Numbered from the stretch's first letter, positions 8,720 to 18,570 are shown. The stretch is 64,000 nucleotides of DNA from Ignavibacteriota bacterium (GCA_016713565.1 JADJOX010000007.1:920501-984500), one strand, 5' to 3'. Notes: generated from the sequence alone by a model not told the origin. Numbers and translations: made by a program.

Positions 8720-9421
8720 TTATTTAGATTTTTGTTGATTATCCAAAATTTCAAATACATCTGAAACCAAATATTCTTGATCGTTTATCAGTAAAGTTGT
8801 TCCCGAACTTCCGAATCTTACACCGTCAATTGTACCTATTAAATATTGAGCTACTGTCATATCTTCATCATTTAGAGTTGTAGCCGTTAATTCAAAAGTA
8901 TAATCACCTTCGGTAACTTTGTTTCCATTATTATCGGTAAAATCCCAATCAAGTTTATAGATACCTTCAGTTTTTTCAAGATCATTAAATTCTTTTACTA
9001 CTCCGCCCGATGAATTTTTTACCACAACTTTTAAATCACCAGCATTTGCCGGCAATTCATAACCAAAGGTTGTTTTATCTTGTCCCGCGTAATTAATTGT
9101 ATCTCCGGCAATTTTAGCATTTTTGCCAATCAACGTTGCCGTCATAGTATTATTTACGGATTGTGTAAGAAGATAATTCGCGTCAATACTGTTGTTTAAG
9201 CTGTCGTTAATATTCTTTAACTGCTCAAGCGAACTGAATTGAGCAAGCTGTGCGGAATAATCGGAACCGTCCATCGGCTCCAGCGGATCTTGATTTTTCA
9301 TTTGAGCTATCATCAATTGTAAAAACGCGTCTTTGTCCAGCGCGCTGTTGCTTTCAGTTGCGTATTCTGCAGTCGAAGTTGTTGCCGCTGTTGATGCTTT
9401 TGTTGTAATACCGTCAATCAT
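8720..9421 (-). CDS. flgD: Hook-capping scaffold protein FlgD
   Basis: Scaffold required for hook polymerisation, 233 residues. The N-terminal FlgD domain is clear (KDAFLQLMIAQMKNQDPLEP and MDGSDYSAQLAQFSSLEQLK). A tudor/FlgD-Ig-type region follows (about residues 115-225), containing the FlgD-typical WDFTDNNGNKVTEGDYTFEL. It sits directly downstream of fliK with an 11-base gap, as in most flagellar operons. Confidence 0.96.
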   Translation of the reverse strand: MIDGITTKASTAATTSTAEYATESNSALDKDAFLQLMIAQMKNQDPLEPMDGSDYSAQLAQFSSLEQLKNINDSLNNSIDANYLLTQSVNNTMTATLIGKNAKIAGDTINYAGQDKTTFGYELPANAGDLKVVVKNSSGGVVKEFNDLEKTEGIYKLDWDFTDNNGNKVTEGDYTFELTATTLNDEDMTVAQYLIGTIDGVRFGSSGTTLLINDQEYLVSDVFEILDNQQKSK

Positions 9422-9432
9422 TTAATTTTCTC

Positions 9433-12426
9433 CTATGCTATATATTCATAAGTATTGTAGCCTAACGATTTAGATTTTTTGTCTTCATTATATTCAATGT
9501 TTTCCGTTTCATATTGATTTTCATTTGAATTGTTTTTTGAAACAGAGCGTTTTTCACCCTTGTTATTTTTTGGCTGACCCAATGAAATATTAAGTGAATT
9601 TAATTGTATTCCGGTTTTTGATAATTCCTCTTGCAGCTTATCAAGATTTTTTTCAACCAGGGTTTTTGCCTGTTCGTTTTCTACCTCAATTGACGCTTTA
9701 AGCGCGTTTTCAACGGTTGATAAAGTGATCTTCATTTTACCAAGACTTTCAGGTTTGATATCAAACGTCAGACTTCCTTTTTCCTGATTTGAAATGAATT
9801 TGCTAAGCTCTTTTATTATTTCCGTTGATTTAACCGCTTTATGCGCTTTTAACGTCTCATACTCTAATGAAGATTTATTTGTAAGTTCAAAATCTTTTTT
9901 AAGTTCATCTTTAATTAGGGAATCAAAATTTGCTTCATGATGAACTTTATTTATTATTTTTTCCGAATTTGCTGAAGATTGTTTGAAGCTTTCGGATAAA
10001 TTGTGTTTCGTATCTTCCTTTGTCTCGACTTTTTCTGACTCAACTTTATTTGATTTCACCGTACTTATTTCTTCATTTTTATCAGAAACATTTTTAATTC
10101 CGCTTTTTACTTTTACGGATATTTTTTGTTTTTCTTCAATTGGAAGTCCATACAATTTTGACGCTTTTTCAGTTACATTATTTTCTTCTTTTTTAACCGC
10201 TTCGGTTTTATCTTTTATTACAATTTCATTTACGTTATCAACAACACTTTTTTTCACTTCTGAATTTTCATTCTTAACCGTTATTTTTACATCCTTTTGA
10301 TCATTTTTTTCAAAAGCGTATATCTTGCTTTCGCTCTTTAATTCAGTTGGTTTAACTTCTATAACTTTTTCATCATTTTTTCTAACGGTGATATTTTCAT
10401 CTTTTACATTTTTATTATGTACATTTCGCTGAGATTCATATTGGTTTTTAATTATCACTTTTTCATCGTTAGTTTTTAATTCCGGTTTTCTCAATTCATC
10501 AATGGGTTTTGATTCTTTTACTTCTAACTTTTCCGTTTTTGTATTTTTTGGCATTTCAATTTTGTTTTCATCTAGCGCGATTTTATTTTCCGATTTTTCA
10601 TTTTTAATATTCTTAACGTTATCAACTTGTTTATCCGCATTGATTTCTGTCTTAAGTATTTTCAAATCGCTTTTTGTTTCCTTAATTTTTTCCAATTCCG
10701 GAATTACAACTTTTGCCGAAGTGTTTTTAATTTCTTTTACATTTTTATTTTCTTCATTTAAGACAGATTCATTTACAATTGATTTTATTTCGCCGGATTG
10801 ATCTTTACTGATTGTTTTATTTTCTGCTTTTATTTCAGCTTTATTATAAGCCTTAATTTCAGTTTTGTTATCAGATATAACTTCAATTTTATTATTTATC
10901 TGTAATTTTTTATCAATGGAAGGATCTGTTTTTATTTCATTTTTTTCCGATGTGTTTAATATACTTTTGACTTCAGATAATTCTTGCTTTGCCGGTTCAA
11001 ATAGTCGATTTGTTTCTTTTCCCGGTTTTGTTTCCTGATTATTTAATGAAATATTTTTTATTAGGTTCGATTTATAAATTGCGCTATCATTTATTGTTTT
11101 TTCAGACTTCTGGTTTTCGGAATTCGCAGACGCTGCTTTTGAATTTTCGGCAGTCGAATTATTATTAATTACTCTAAGATTACTTTTGGAAAACAGTTCA
11201 TCCTTTAATTCTGTTGATTTATTTAAATTCACATTGGAATTTATCGCGGTTAATTTCAAACCTGCTTCAGAATTATTGAGAATATTTTTCAGCAATCTAA
11301 ATTCCACTTTATCGGATTTATAAATCTCGCTCATATTAATTTTTCTCAAGTCGGGCGTAATTCTGTTTTCGCTGTTTTTATTTTTTTGAATTACTTCGTC
11401 AACCAAATTATCTTGTTTCTTCACAATTGTTATTTTACTTACGCTAAAGTCATTTTCCGATGTTTTTTCGACAGTGGAATTTAAATTCGAGATCAAAGAA
11501 ATAAATTTAGAATCACCGGTAGAATTATTAACTTCTGTATTGCTCACCTTTTGTTCACTTGGAACAAAACTTATTTTCTCAAGAGGTATTTTAATTGAAT
11601 AATCATTTTTAATTGACGCGACTAAATTTGAATTAATTAACTGAAATTTTAAGTTATCCTTATTTTCACCAATTAAAGGCTTTGAAGTTTGTTCTTCATT
11701 TTTAAATGAAAATACTGAAAGCGTTGGTTTAAAGGATTCTTGATCAGAATTTTGAATTTCATTTACAAAATTGTTTGCCGGAAAATCAAATACAGCTTTT
11801 TCCGATGAATTTGACATAGCCGGGTTTTCTTTGTTACTAAATAATGACATAAGCCTCGACTTTTCCGGAACAACCAAAGTTTGAACAATTACTTTTTCAC
11901 CGGTTTGTTTAGTATCCGCTTCTTTTGATAATTCAATATTTACCGCTGATTTTACGTCCTCCAAATGAAGAAACAATCCGGTATTTTCGGTTAGGTTCTC
12001 TTTTATAACATCCTGACCAACTAAATTATTTATAAAGTTTTCCAATTCTCCGCTGAGCGGTTCTTTGCTTATGTATGATATAATTTGATCTTGATTTAAC
12101 ACAACATTTTCGCTGACAAGTAAATGCGCGATATCCGGAGGCAATATGTCGGCAAGATCAAGTTTTACTTTTTCATTATCCTTTTCGGAAAGTTCTGTGC
12201 ACTTAATTTGCGTACTTGAGTTTTCAATTCCCGCTATCGACGGCAATTGATTCTTTACAATTTCTTGAAGATCTGTCTCCAATAATTTTTTCTGCTCTCT
12301 TTCTGAATTCATTACGACTTTTACAATATCCGAGAACAAATATTTATTGTTGGATAATTTTCCGGGTTTTGCAACTAACATTTTGCTGCTGCCCGTTTCG
12401 CTGAAATATAATGGATTGAAAATCAT
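9433..12426 (-). CDS. fliK: Very long FliK-type hook-length control protein
   Basis: 997-residue protein whose C-terminal part (about residues 860-960) fits the Flg_hook domain of FliK: GSLTFDIKPESLGKMKITLS and then ASIEVENEQAKTLVEKNLDK. FliK measures hook length and triggers the FlhB switch. The preceding about 850 residues are Lys/Glu/Asn/Ser-rich, low-complexity and probably extended. FliK proteins are usually around 400-500 residues, so this one is about twice normal. It starts on the last base of the upstream motE-like stop (TAATG) and is followed by flgD, the expected order. The domain call is good; the function of the extension is unknown. Confidence 0.88.
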   Translation of the reverse strand: MIFNPLYFSETGSSKMLVAKPGKLSNNKYLFSDIVKVVMNSEREQKKLLETDLQEIVKNQLPSIAGIENSSTQIKCTELSEKDNEKVKLDLADILPPDIAHLLVSENVVLNQDQIISYISKEPLSGELENFINNLVGQDVIKENLTENTGLFLHLEDVKSAVNIELSKEADTKQTGEKVIVQTLVVPEKSRLMSLFSNKENPAMSNSSEKAVFDFPANNFVNEIQNSDQESFKPTLSVFSFKNEEQTSKPLIGENKDNLKFQLINSNLVASIKNDYSIKIPLEKISFVPSEQKVSNTEVNNSTGDSKFISLISNLNSTVEKTSENDFSVSKITIVKKQDNLVDEVIQKNKNSENRITPDLRKINMSEIYKSDKVEFRLLKNILNNSEAGLKLTAINSNVNLNKSTELKDELFSKSNLRVINNNSTAENSKAASANSENQKSEKTINDSAIYKSNLIKNISLNNQETKPGKETNRLFEPAKQELSEVKSILNTSEKNEIKTDPSIDKKLQINNKIEVISDNKTEIKAYNKAEIKAENKTISKDQSGEIKSIVNESVLNEENKNVKEIKNTSAKVVIPELEKIKETKSDLKILKTEINADKQVDNVKNIKNEKSENKIALDENKIEMPKNTKTEKLEVKESKPIDELRKPELKTNDEKVIIKNQYESQRNVHNKNVKDENITVRKNDEKVIEVKPTELKSESKIYAFEKNDQKDVKITVKNENSEVKKSVVDNVNEIVIKDKTEAVKKEENNVTEKASKLYGLPIEEKQKISVKVKSGIKNVSDKNEEISTVKSNKVESEKVETKEDTKHNLSESFKQSSANSEKIINKVHHEANFDSLIKDELKKDFELTNKSSLEYETLKAHKAVKSTEIIKELSKFISNQEKGSLTFDIKPESLGKMKITLSTVENALKASIEVENEQAKTLVEKNLDKLQEELSKTGIQLNSLNISLGQPKNNKGEKRSVSKNNSNENQYETENIEYNEDKKSKSLGYNTYEYIA

Positions 12427-12965
12427 TATTCCGCCTTTGTTAGTCTTTGAACTTTTTCGGTATCTAATTTCGAAAGTATTTCTGCCGCTTTTTTCTGCTT
12501 CATAGAATATATAATATCTCTAGCTTCATCTTCCGACATTGATTTAATATATTCCGCGGCTTTTGTAGCTTCCATCGCTTCATATAATTTAATCGTCTTT
12601 TTTAACCAATCTTGATATTTAGCGCTGTTCTTTTGCGTCATTTTATTTTTAAGCGATTCTATTTCTTTTTCCTTTTCGGAAATTTTTTGTTCATACTGAT
12701 TGATTAAAGTAGAATCAACTTTATTTACGGTTGTATCTTTAACCGCAATAGAATCCGCGTTTTGTAATTTTAGACTATCTGCAACAGCTAAACTATCCGA
12801 CGTGATTTTTGCCAAACTATCCTGCAGAGCTTGTTCAACAACAGCTTTTTCCCTAAAGTCAAATTTGAACATATCAACATATTTATTGTTGTAAGTATAA
12901 ATTCCAATTGTGGTGCCTATAAAAGCGGCACTAAACAAAACAGCATAAATGATAATGTTTTTCAC
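12426..12965 (-). CDS. MotE/MgtE-N-like flagellar membrane protein
   Basis: 179-residue protein with one N-terminal membrane helix (about 3-22), a Ser/Asp-rich stretch, a coiled coil (about 85-120) and a C-terminal helical segment (YIKSMSEDEARDIIYSMKQK and KAAEILSKLDTEKVQRL) resembling the MgtE intracellular N domain. This is the architecture of the MotE/YlxF-type protein found between fliJ and fliK. I chose GTG 12965, which lies just after the fliJ stop and has an AGG about eight bases upstream. A TTG at 12995 would add ten residues. A chaperone or stator-related role is known in some bacteria; here it is inferred. Confidence 0.78.
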   Translation of the reverse strand: MKNIIIYAVLFSAAFIGTTIGIYTYNNKYVDMFKFDFREKAVVEQALQDSLAKITSDSLAVADSLKLQNADSIAVKDTTVNKVDSTLINQYEQKISEKEKEIESLKNKMTQKNSAKYQDWLKKTIKLYEAMEATKAAEYIKSMSEDEARDIIYSMKQKKAAEILSKLDTEKVQRLTKAE

Positions 12966-12969
12966 TTTT

Positions 12970-13401
12970 TTACCTATTAAATTCTTTAACAGCAATTTCG
13001 TCTAATTCTATCTGCTCAAGTTTATCTTGAGACTTGAAAAATTCCGCTCTATGCTTTTCTTCAAGTTTTTCAAAAGTTTTTGTCTCTTTAGATTTTTTAA
13101 TTAATTCTTTCACTTTGTTTTCTTTTTCTATATTCTTTTTAGCCAAATCTTTCTTCAAAATATTAATTTGCCGCTCAATAAAATTTTCATGTTTGGAATA
13201 AAATTGCAATTCGTTCATTTTAATTGAACTCTTCTTAAGTTTCTTTGATTTAGTTTCCCATAATTCCCGCTTAAGGTTTTCAATTTCTTTTTTTATCCTT
13301 TCTATTTCCAAATTGATAACAGAAAGTTCTTTCATTACAATCTTTTCGAATCTTTCCTTTATTTCTTTAATTGTTTCAAATTTATATTTGAATTTTGTCA
13401 A
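12970..13401 (-). CDS. fliJ: Flagellar export chaperone FliJ
   Basis: 143 residues, nearly all charged coiled coil (Lys/Glu/Leu-rich), the hallmark of FliJ, the stalk-like protein that sits in the FliI ATPase ring. The start KFKYKFETIKEIKERFEKIV and the C-terminal EEKHRAEFFKSQDKLEQIEL fit FliJ. It lies four bases after fliI, as usual. Coiled coils are weak evidence alone, but position and length support the name. Confidence 0.85.
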   Translation of the reverse strand: MTKFKYKFETIKEIKERFEKIVMKELSVINLEIERIKKEIENLKRELWETKSKKLKKSSIKMNELQFYSKHENFIERQINILKKDLAKKNIEKENKVKELIKKSKETKTFEKLEEKHRAEFFKSQDKLEQIELDEIAVKEFNR

Positions 13402-13404
13402 CTA

Positions 13405-14739
13405 TCATCCCAAAGGTTTTTCAATTAAATTATAAAGTTTTTTAACCGTATCTGAGTAGGAAGCTCCTTCTTTAATATCTTGTTTTAAGTATGTTCTTAA
13501 ACCGGATATTTTGCTTAAAGCATGATCAATTTGCGGATTGCTCCCTTTTACGTACGCACCAATATTTATTAAATCCTCAGCTTCATTGTATGAAGAAAGA
13601 ATTTCATTAAATTCCAAAGCTCGTTTTCTATGGTCATCAGGAATTATATCCGGCATAACTCTGCTTATGCTTTGCAATGGATCAATTGCAGGAAACTGTC
13701 CTTTGTTTGCTAACTTTCTCGATAGTACAAAATGTCCGTCCAAAATAGATCTTACGCTGTCGGCAATAGGATCTGTCATATCATCACCGTCGACTAAAAC
13801 CGTATAGAATCCCGTTATACTTCCCTTTGTTGAAGTTCCTGCTCTTTCCAATAATTTTGGAAGCACGGCAAATACAGAAGGAGTATAGCCTTTTGTCGTT
13901 GGCGGTTCACCGATTGTAATACCAACTTCTCTTTGCGCATGGGCAAATCGTGTTACGGAATCCATCATCAAAACAACATCTTTTCCTTGATCGCGGAAAT
14001 ATTCCGCAATAGTTGTTCCAATATACGCGGCTTTAATTCTTGCCAGCGAAGGCTTATCGCTTGTGGCAACAACAATTACCGATCTTTTTAAACCTTCTTC
14101 TCCCAAATCTTTTTCAATAAATTCTCTAACTTCTCTGCCTCGTTCACCCACAAGAATAATTACGCTTATATCCGCGGTTGTGTTTCTGGCTATCATGCCG
14201 AGCATTACACTTTTACCAACTCCGCTGCCGGCAAATATTCCAACTCTTTGTCCTTTACCAACTGTTAAAAGTCCGTCTATTGCTCTTACACCTGTTTGAA
14301 GCGCTGTGTCTATTCTTTTTCTTGTTAAAGGATTCGGCGGTTCTCTATGTGTATTTTTAAATATTGAAAAATTTATTTCGCCTTTATCATCAATCGGATT
14401 ACCGAATCCGTCAATTACTCTTCCTAATAATTGATCGCTTACACCGATTGTAAAACTTTTTCCCGATGAAACAATTTGGCATGAAGGTGCGATATTTTGA
14501 ATTTCACCCAAAGCAATTGAAAGCACTTTTCCGTCTTTAAATCCAACTACTTCCGATTTACAAATCTCTTTACCGTTTCTATCTATTATCGTACAAATTT
14601 CTCCCAAGGAAACATTCGGTCCGACCGAAATAATAATAAATCCAATAACATCCGTTACTTTTCCGTTAAGTTTTATGGAATCTGTCGAATCGATTATTTG
14701 AGCATAAGTCTCGGTAATATTTTCCAAAAGATCTATCAT
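13405..14739 (-). CDS. fliI: Flagellum-specific ATPase FliI
   Basis: Export ATPase, 444 residues. It has an N-terminal beta-barrel, then the RecA-like core with Walker A GIFAGSGVGKSVMLGMIARN, VILVGERGREVREFIE, and Walker B region VVLMMDSVTRFAHAQREVGI. The GYTPSVFAVLPKLLERAG stretch is typical of FliI/YscN rather than F1 beta. ATG overlaps the fliH stop by four bases. It works with FliH and FliJ to feed substrates to the FlhA gate. Confidence 0.98.
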   Translation of the reverse strand: MIDLLENITETYAQIIDSTDSIKLNGKVTDVIGFIIISVGPNVSLGEICTIIDRNGKEICKSEVVGFKDGKVLSIALGEIQNIAPSCQIVSSGKSFTIGVSDQLLGRVIDGFGNPIDDKGEINFSIFKNTHREPPNPLTRKRIDTALQTGVRAIDGLLTVGKGQRVGIFAGSGVGKSVMLGMIARNTTADISVIILVGERGREVREFIEKDLGEEGLKRSVIVVATSDKPSLARIKAAYIGTTIAEYFRDQGKDVVLMMDSVTRFAHAQREVGITIGEPPTTKGYTPSVFAVLPKLLERAGTSTKGSITGFYTVLVDGDDMTDPIADSVRSILDGHFVLSRKLANKGQFPAIDPLQSISRVMPDIIPDDHRKRALEFNEILSSYNEAEDLINIGAYVKGSNPQIDHALSKISGLRTYLKQDIKEGASYSDTVKKLYNLIEKPLG

Positions 14740-15392
14740 AGATTTTCTGTTTTTAGTATTTTGTTTTCTAATGCTTTAGTTATTTCATTTAATTGACTTT
14801 CAATTCTTGCGTCCAAATTCCCAATTTCCGTTTCAATTAAACATCCGCCTTTGCTGATACTGTCAGAAGTCTCAAATCTAATTTTTGAAATTCCGATACT
14901 GCTTAAAAATTCTTTGCTTGTTTTCTCAACAATTTTAAATTCAGAAGGATTTAGCTTAATTGTTATTTCATTTGCTCCAATAATTTTACTTAAATTTTGT
15001 TCAAGCATTTCATTGATTATACTTTTCTGTTCTAATTCTTTTCTTAATATTTTTTCCGCAATTTTATTAGAGACCATAATTACCGTTTTATGAAAATTGT
15101 TCTCGTAAAATTTTTGATTATCCTCAAACGATTTAAGTATTTTATAAAATTCTTCCGCTTGTTCAATCAATTCTTTGCTTTGTTTTTCATTCAATTCTTC
15201 CGCGGCTTTTAGTCTGCCTTGTTCAAATCCTTTTTGATATTCGTTTTCAAGTTCAATTTTATGAGAATTTTCAATTTTCTCTTTTTCCAAAAATTCCGCG
15301 TAATCGGAAAATGCTTTATTTTCCTCATCTTTTTGGGCAATTACCGCTTTAAGATTACGAGCTTTTATATTAAGCCGAATTTTCTCAGACAT
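14736..15392 (-). CDS. fliH: Flagellar assembly protein FliH
   Basis: Regulator of FliI and link to the C-ring, 218 residues from ATG 15392. A long charged helix (Glu/Lys-rich, about 20-100, including a YEFQKGFEQGRLKAAEEL-like stretch) is followed by the FliH/YscL C-terminal domain (IIGANEITIKLNPSEFKIVE). A GTG at 15410 would add six residues but has its ribosome site too close, so I prefer the ATG that overlaps the fliG tail. It is coupled to fliI by an ATGA overlap. Confidence 0.9.
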   Translation of the reverse strand: MSEKIRLNIKARNLKAVIAQKDEENKAFSDYAEFLEKEKIENSHKIELENEYQKGFEQGRLKAAEELNEKQSKELIEQAEEFYKILKSFEDNQKFYENNFHKTVIMVSNKIAEKILRKELEQKSIINEMLEQNLSKIIGANEITIKLNPSEFKIVEKTSKEFLSSIGISKIRFETSDSISKGGCLIETEIGNLDARIESQLNEITKALENKILKTENL

Positions 15393-16431
15393 ATACTTCT
15401 TCGGAACCACCGCCTCTAAAGCTGATTGTTACTTCTTCCTGTTCTTCTAACTTTTTAATTACGTCTACAATTCTTCCTTGGGCGGCTTCAACTTCTTTAA
15501 GTTTTACCGGACCCATAAACTGTAATTCTTCTTTCAATAAATCTGCTGCTCTTTCAGACATGTTTCCAAATACCTTTTCTTGAACTCTTTCTTCCGCGAC
15601 TTTTAACGATAAGGCTAAATCTTTTCTATCGACTTCCTTAAGAATTCTTTGAATATCTCTATCTTGCAAATGAATTATATCGTCAAACAAGAACATTAAT
15701 CTTTTTATTTCAAACGCAACGTCTTCATCTTTAGTTTCAATTGCGGATATAATCTCTTTATTCATTGAAACATTTATTCTATTAAGAATATTGGCTACAC
15801 TTTTTGTTCCGCCTAATTGTCCCATTGTTTGGTTTATTGAGAAACCGGCAAGCTCGTCAACAACTTTTTCAATTTGCGTAAGTGTTTGCGGAGAAATTTT
15901 GCCCAAGGTTGCAATTCTATAAATTACGTCTGTTCTAATATCTTCAGGTAATTCAATCAAAGCCTGTGCTGTTTGATCGGGATTCAAATGCGATAAAATC
16001 AATGCGATGGTTTGAGGATGTTCTTTGTTTAAGAAATTAACAAGCTGAGTTGAATCCGCTTTTTTAAGTACGTCAAAGCCGTGCAATGTGGTAAGATTTT
16101 TTACCTTTTCAATAACTTCCATCGCTTTGGAAAGTCCGAAAGATTTTTCCAAAACTTGCTGAGCATATTCTAAACCGCCTTCCAGAACATATTCACGAGC
16201 TGTAACCAGATCATGATAGTCATCAATAACTTGTTCAACAATGTGAGACGGAATATTTTTAACTTTTGAAATTTCAGCGGATATTGCTTCAACATCCGTC
16301 GGTTCCAAATATTTAAAAACTTGAGAAGCCGTTTCAACGTTTAGCGCAATTAATAACAAAGCTGATTTTTGAATTCCATTTAAATCTTTTTTTGTAATTG
16401 CGGGACTTTTTAATTGCTCACTAGTACTCAT
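15385..16431 (-). CDS. fliG: Flagellar motor switch protein FliG
   Basis: C-ring protein coupling the MS ring to the stator, 348 residues. The middle domain carries the EHPQTIALILSHLNPDQTAQ signature, and the C-terminal domain has the charged torque helix LKEELQFMGPVKLKEVEAAQ. It begins within the last 11 bases of fliF and its end overlaps fliH. The family length matches. Confidence 0.97.
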   Translation of the reverse strand: MSTSEQLKSPAITKKDLNGIQKSALLLIALNVETASQVFKYLEPTDVEAISAEISKVKNIPSHIVEQVIDDYHDLVTAREYVLEGGLEYAQQVLEKSFGLSKAMEVIEKVKNLTTLHGFDVLKKADSTQLVNFLNKEHPQTIALILSHLNPDQTAQALIELPEDIRTDVIYRIATLGKISPQTLTQIEKVVDELAGFSINQTMGQLGGTKSVANILNRINVSMNKEIISAIETKDEDVAFEIKRLMFLFDDIIHLQDRDIQRILKEVDRKDLALSLKVAEERVQEKVFGNMSERAADLLKEELQFMGPVKLKEVEAAQGRIVDVIKKLEEQEEVTISFRGGGSEEVYV

Positions 16432-18034
16432 CTTCTTTCAACCATGAATTAATTAATTTTGCAGCTTCTGCCGGATTTTTACTTACATAATTTATAATCT
16501 TATCTTGCTTCATTTTTTTCATTACCGCTTCATCAGAAATTTCATCTTCTATATCACCCATTTCAAAATGAGTTTTCTTACTTTTTTTGCTCTTTTTAAT
16601 CGCTGTTCCGGGATCCCAAATAGGAGCTTCTAACCTTGATTCAAACGAAGTATCCGTAAAGCTTCCAACGCCCCCGCCGACTGTTCCAATCATTATCTTT
16701 TCTTCTTTTAATTTTGTGAGCAGCGATTTCAGAATAAACGCGGCTCCAAGTATCCCGATCAGCAGAAGTAAATAATTCATATAATTACCGATGTTATCTA
16801 ATGGCGAACTGCCGTCATCTTCCGAATCCAAATTATTTGTTTCAAATGGAATACTTACTATTGAGATTTCATCGTTTCTTGTGGGATCAATTCCAACTGC
16901 TTGTTTTAAAAGTAATTCCAATTGCTGCAATTGTTCTTCCGATCTAGGTTCGTTTACTATTGTTGTTTCTTCGCCATTTTGAACTTCGGATTTTACTCCG
17001 TTTATAACTGCGGCAAGCGTTATTCTTTTAATTGTGCCAGTTCCGCCGATCATATGTTCAATTGTTTTGCTTAATTCATAATTGGTTGTAGTTGATTCGG
17101 AATAAACAGCGTTTGAATCGCTTACGCTTTTTCCGTTGCTTGTGTTTTTGGAAGACTGCTCGCTTACCGCTACTTGTGATTCCGGATCAATTGTTTCTAA
17201 AGTTTTTTCAAGCTGATTAAAATCCAATTCAACATTTACTTTAACATCAGAGTTGTCATATCCTAAAATTTTGTCAAGTATTGTCTGAGCTTTTTTCTCA
17301 AGATATTTTTCCACACTGCTTTTAATTTCATACTGTTTGCCGCTATTTATAGCTAATTCGCTGTCTTCCGGTTTTTTCGAAAGTAATCTTCCTTTATTAT
17401 CAATAATTGTTACATTACCGATTTCCAATCCTTCCACACTGGATGCAACAAGATTTGTAATAGCAAAAATGCTGCTTTCGGGAAGCGTATAATTCGATCT
17501 TAATTTTAAAACAACCGACGCGGTCGCCTTTTTTTGATCATCTTTAAATACTGCTTTTTCAGGTGTAACAATATGAACCCGCGCGTTTTCTATTCCTTCC
17601 TGTTGAATTATTGTTCTTGCGATTTCTCCTTCAAGCGCTCTTTTAAAATTAAGCTTCTGCATGAACTCAGACATTCCGATTGTATTTTTATCAAAAATCT
17701 CATAACCTATCATGCCCGTTGAAGGAATTCCTTTACCGGCTAAAGCCAAACGTACTTCGTATACAACTGTTTTGGGAACACTGATTGTATTTCCGTTATC
17801 TTCTAATTTGTATTGAATTTTTTGGTTATTTAAGTAGTCAACTACCTGCGATGCTTCTTCAGGCGCAAGGTTGGAATATAATGTTGTATAACTTGGTTCA
17901 TTAAACGCAATTAAAATAAATATTAAAAGAATTACGGCAACAACACCAATTCCGCCAAGCATTAATCGCTGCTGAATTGTTAATTTGTTAAAAATATTAA
18001 CTATAGCCGAGAGAGAGTCTTTTGCCTTGTCCAC
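16421..18034 (-). CDS. fliF: Flagellar MS-ring protein FliF
   Basis: Basal-body MS-ring subunit, 537 residues. A membrane helix (about 25-44) precedes the ring-building motifs (LYSNLAPEEASQVVDYLNNQ, GMIGYEIFDKNTIGMSEFMQ, NFKRALEGEIARTI). A second membrane helix lies at about 420-442, and a C-terminal cytoplasmic tail with IWDPGTAIKK should bind FliG. It overlaps fliG by 11 bases and follows fliE. Confidence 0.97.
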   Translation of the reverse strand: MDKAKDSLSAIVNIFNKLTIQQRLMLGGIGVVAVILLIFILIAFNEPSYTTLYSNLAPEEASQVVDYLNNQKIQYKLEDNGNTISVPKTVVYEVRLALAGKGIPSTGMIGYEIFDKNTIGMSEFMQKLNFKRALEGEIARTIIQQEGIENARVHIVTPEKAVFKDDQKKATASVVLKLRSNYTLPESSIFAITNLVASSVEGLEIGNVTIIDNKGRLLSKKPEDSELAINSGKQYEIKSSVEKYLEKKAQTILDKILGYDNSDVKVNVELDFNQLEKTLETIDPESQVAVSEQSSKNTSNGKSVSDSNAVYSESTTTNYELSKTIEHMIGGTGTIKRITLAAVINGVKSEVQNGEETTIVNEPRSEEQLQQLELLLKQAVGIDPTRNDEISIVSIPFETNNLDSEDDGSSPLDNIGNYMNYLLLLIGILGAAFILKSLLTKLKEEKIMIGTVGGGVGSFTDTSFESRLEAPIWDPGTAIKKSKKSKKTHFEMGDIEDEISDEAVMKKMKQDKIINYVSKNPAEAAKLINSWLKEDEY

Positions 18035-18035
18035 T

Positions 18036-18326
18036 TTATTGCATCCTTGTTAATTCTTTGTACATATCTACTGTTTTATTTCGTATTTGCATTAATAGCT
18101 CTAAACTTGTTTTTGCCTTTTCTCCTGTGATCATCACTTCGTGCAATTCAACATCTTTCCCTTCAATAAAATCGCTCGTTATTTGTTTGCTGTCCAATTG
18201 ATCGGTATTAACGCCTTTTATAAAATTGCTAAGCATTCCATCAAACTTATTATTAGCGGAAATTTGTTTTGTAGAATTCTGCTGTGGAAATTTCGGTATT
18301 AAATTGCCTAAACCTACTGCTTTCAT
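18036..18326 (-). CDS. fliE: Flagellar MS ring-rod junction protein FliE
   Basis: 96-residue proximal rod adaptor. The C-terminal half shows the family pattern (GKDVELHEVMITGEKAKTSL then ELLMQIRNKTVDMYKELTRM Q). I chose ATG 18326 because a good ribosome site (AGAGGTTAAA) stands directly before it. A longer frame to 18356 would overlap the preceding gene and lacks one. It is located just before fliF. Confidence 0.93.
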   Translation of the reverse strand: MKAVGLGNLIPKFPQQNSTKQISANNKFDGMLSNFIKGVNTDQLDSKQITSDFIEGKDVELHEVMITGEKAKTSLELLMQIRNKTVDMYKELTRMQ

Positions 18327-18327
18327 T

Positions 18328-18570
18328 TTAACCTCTCTTGTCGAATAAAGAACCAATTAAAACTGTTTTTCTGTCACCGTCTTTATTGTAGAATTGATAA
18401 TTTTCAATTTTGCCTTTTTCATTTGGATACATGTTTGTGAAATATTTTTTTTCTTCTTTAGTAATATCATTTACCATTTCATTCTTTTTGCTTTGAATAT
18501 TATTTACGTTATTTACAGTTACATTATTTATCGGTTTATAATTTCCGATTGAGTTTGTAGAAATTTTCAT
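18328..18570 (-). CDS. Small hypothetical protein between flgC and fliE
   Basis: 80 residues, Asn/Lys-rich N-terminus (runs such as NNVTVNNVNNI), then EEKKYFTNMYPNEKGKIENY and a short C-terminus ending GSLFDKRG. I do not recognise a family. Its start shares a base with the flgC stop and it ends one base before the fliE ATG, so it is co-translated with rod genes. No signal peptide or membrane segment. It may be a lineage-specific rod or export accessory protein, which is inferred from position only. Confidence 0.75.
   Translation of the reverse strand: MKISTNSIGNYKPINNVTVNNVNNIQSKKNEMVNDITKEEKKYFTNMYPNEKGKIENYQFYNKDGDRKTVLIGSLFDKRG

Noticed and set aside
9983..10801. Plus-strand open frames opposite fliK
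   Set aside because: They mirror the Lys/Glu-rich coding of fliK and show Phe/Ser-rich nonsense with no ribosome site.
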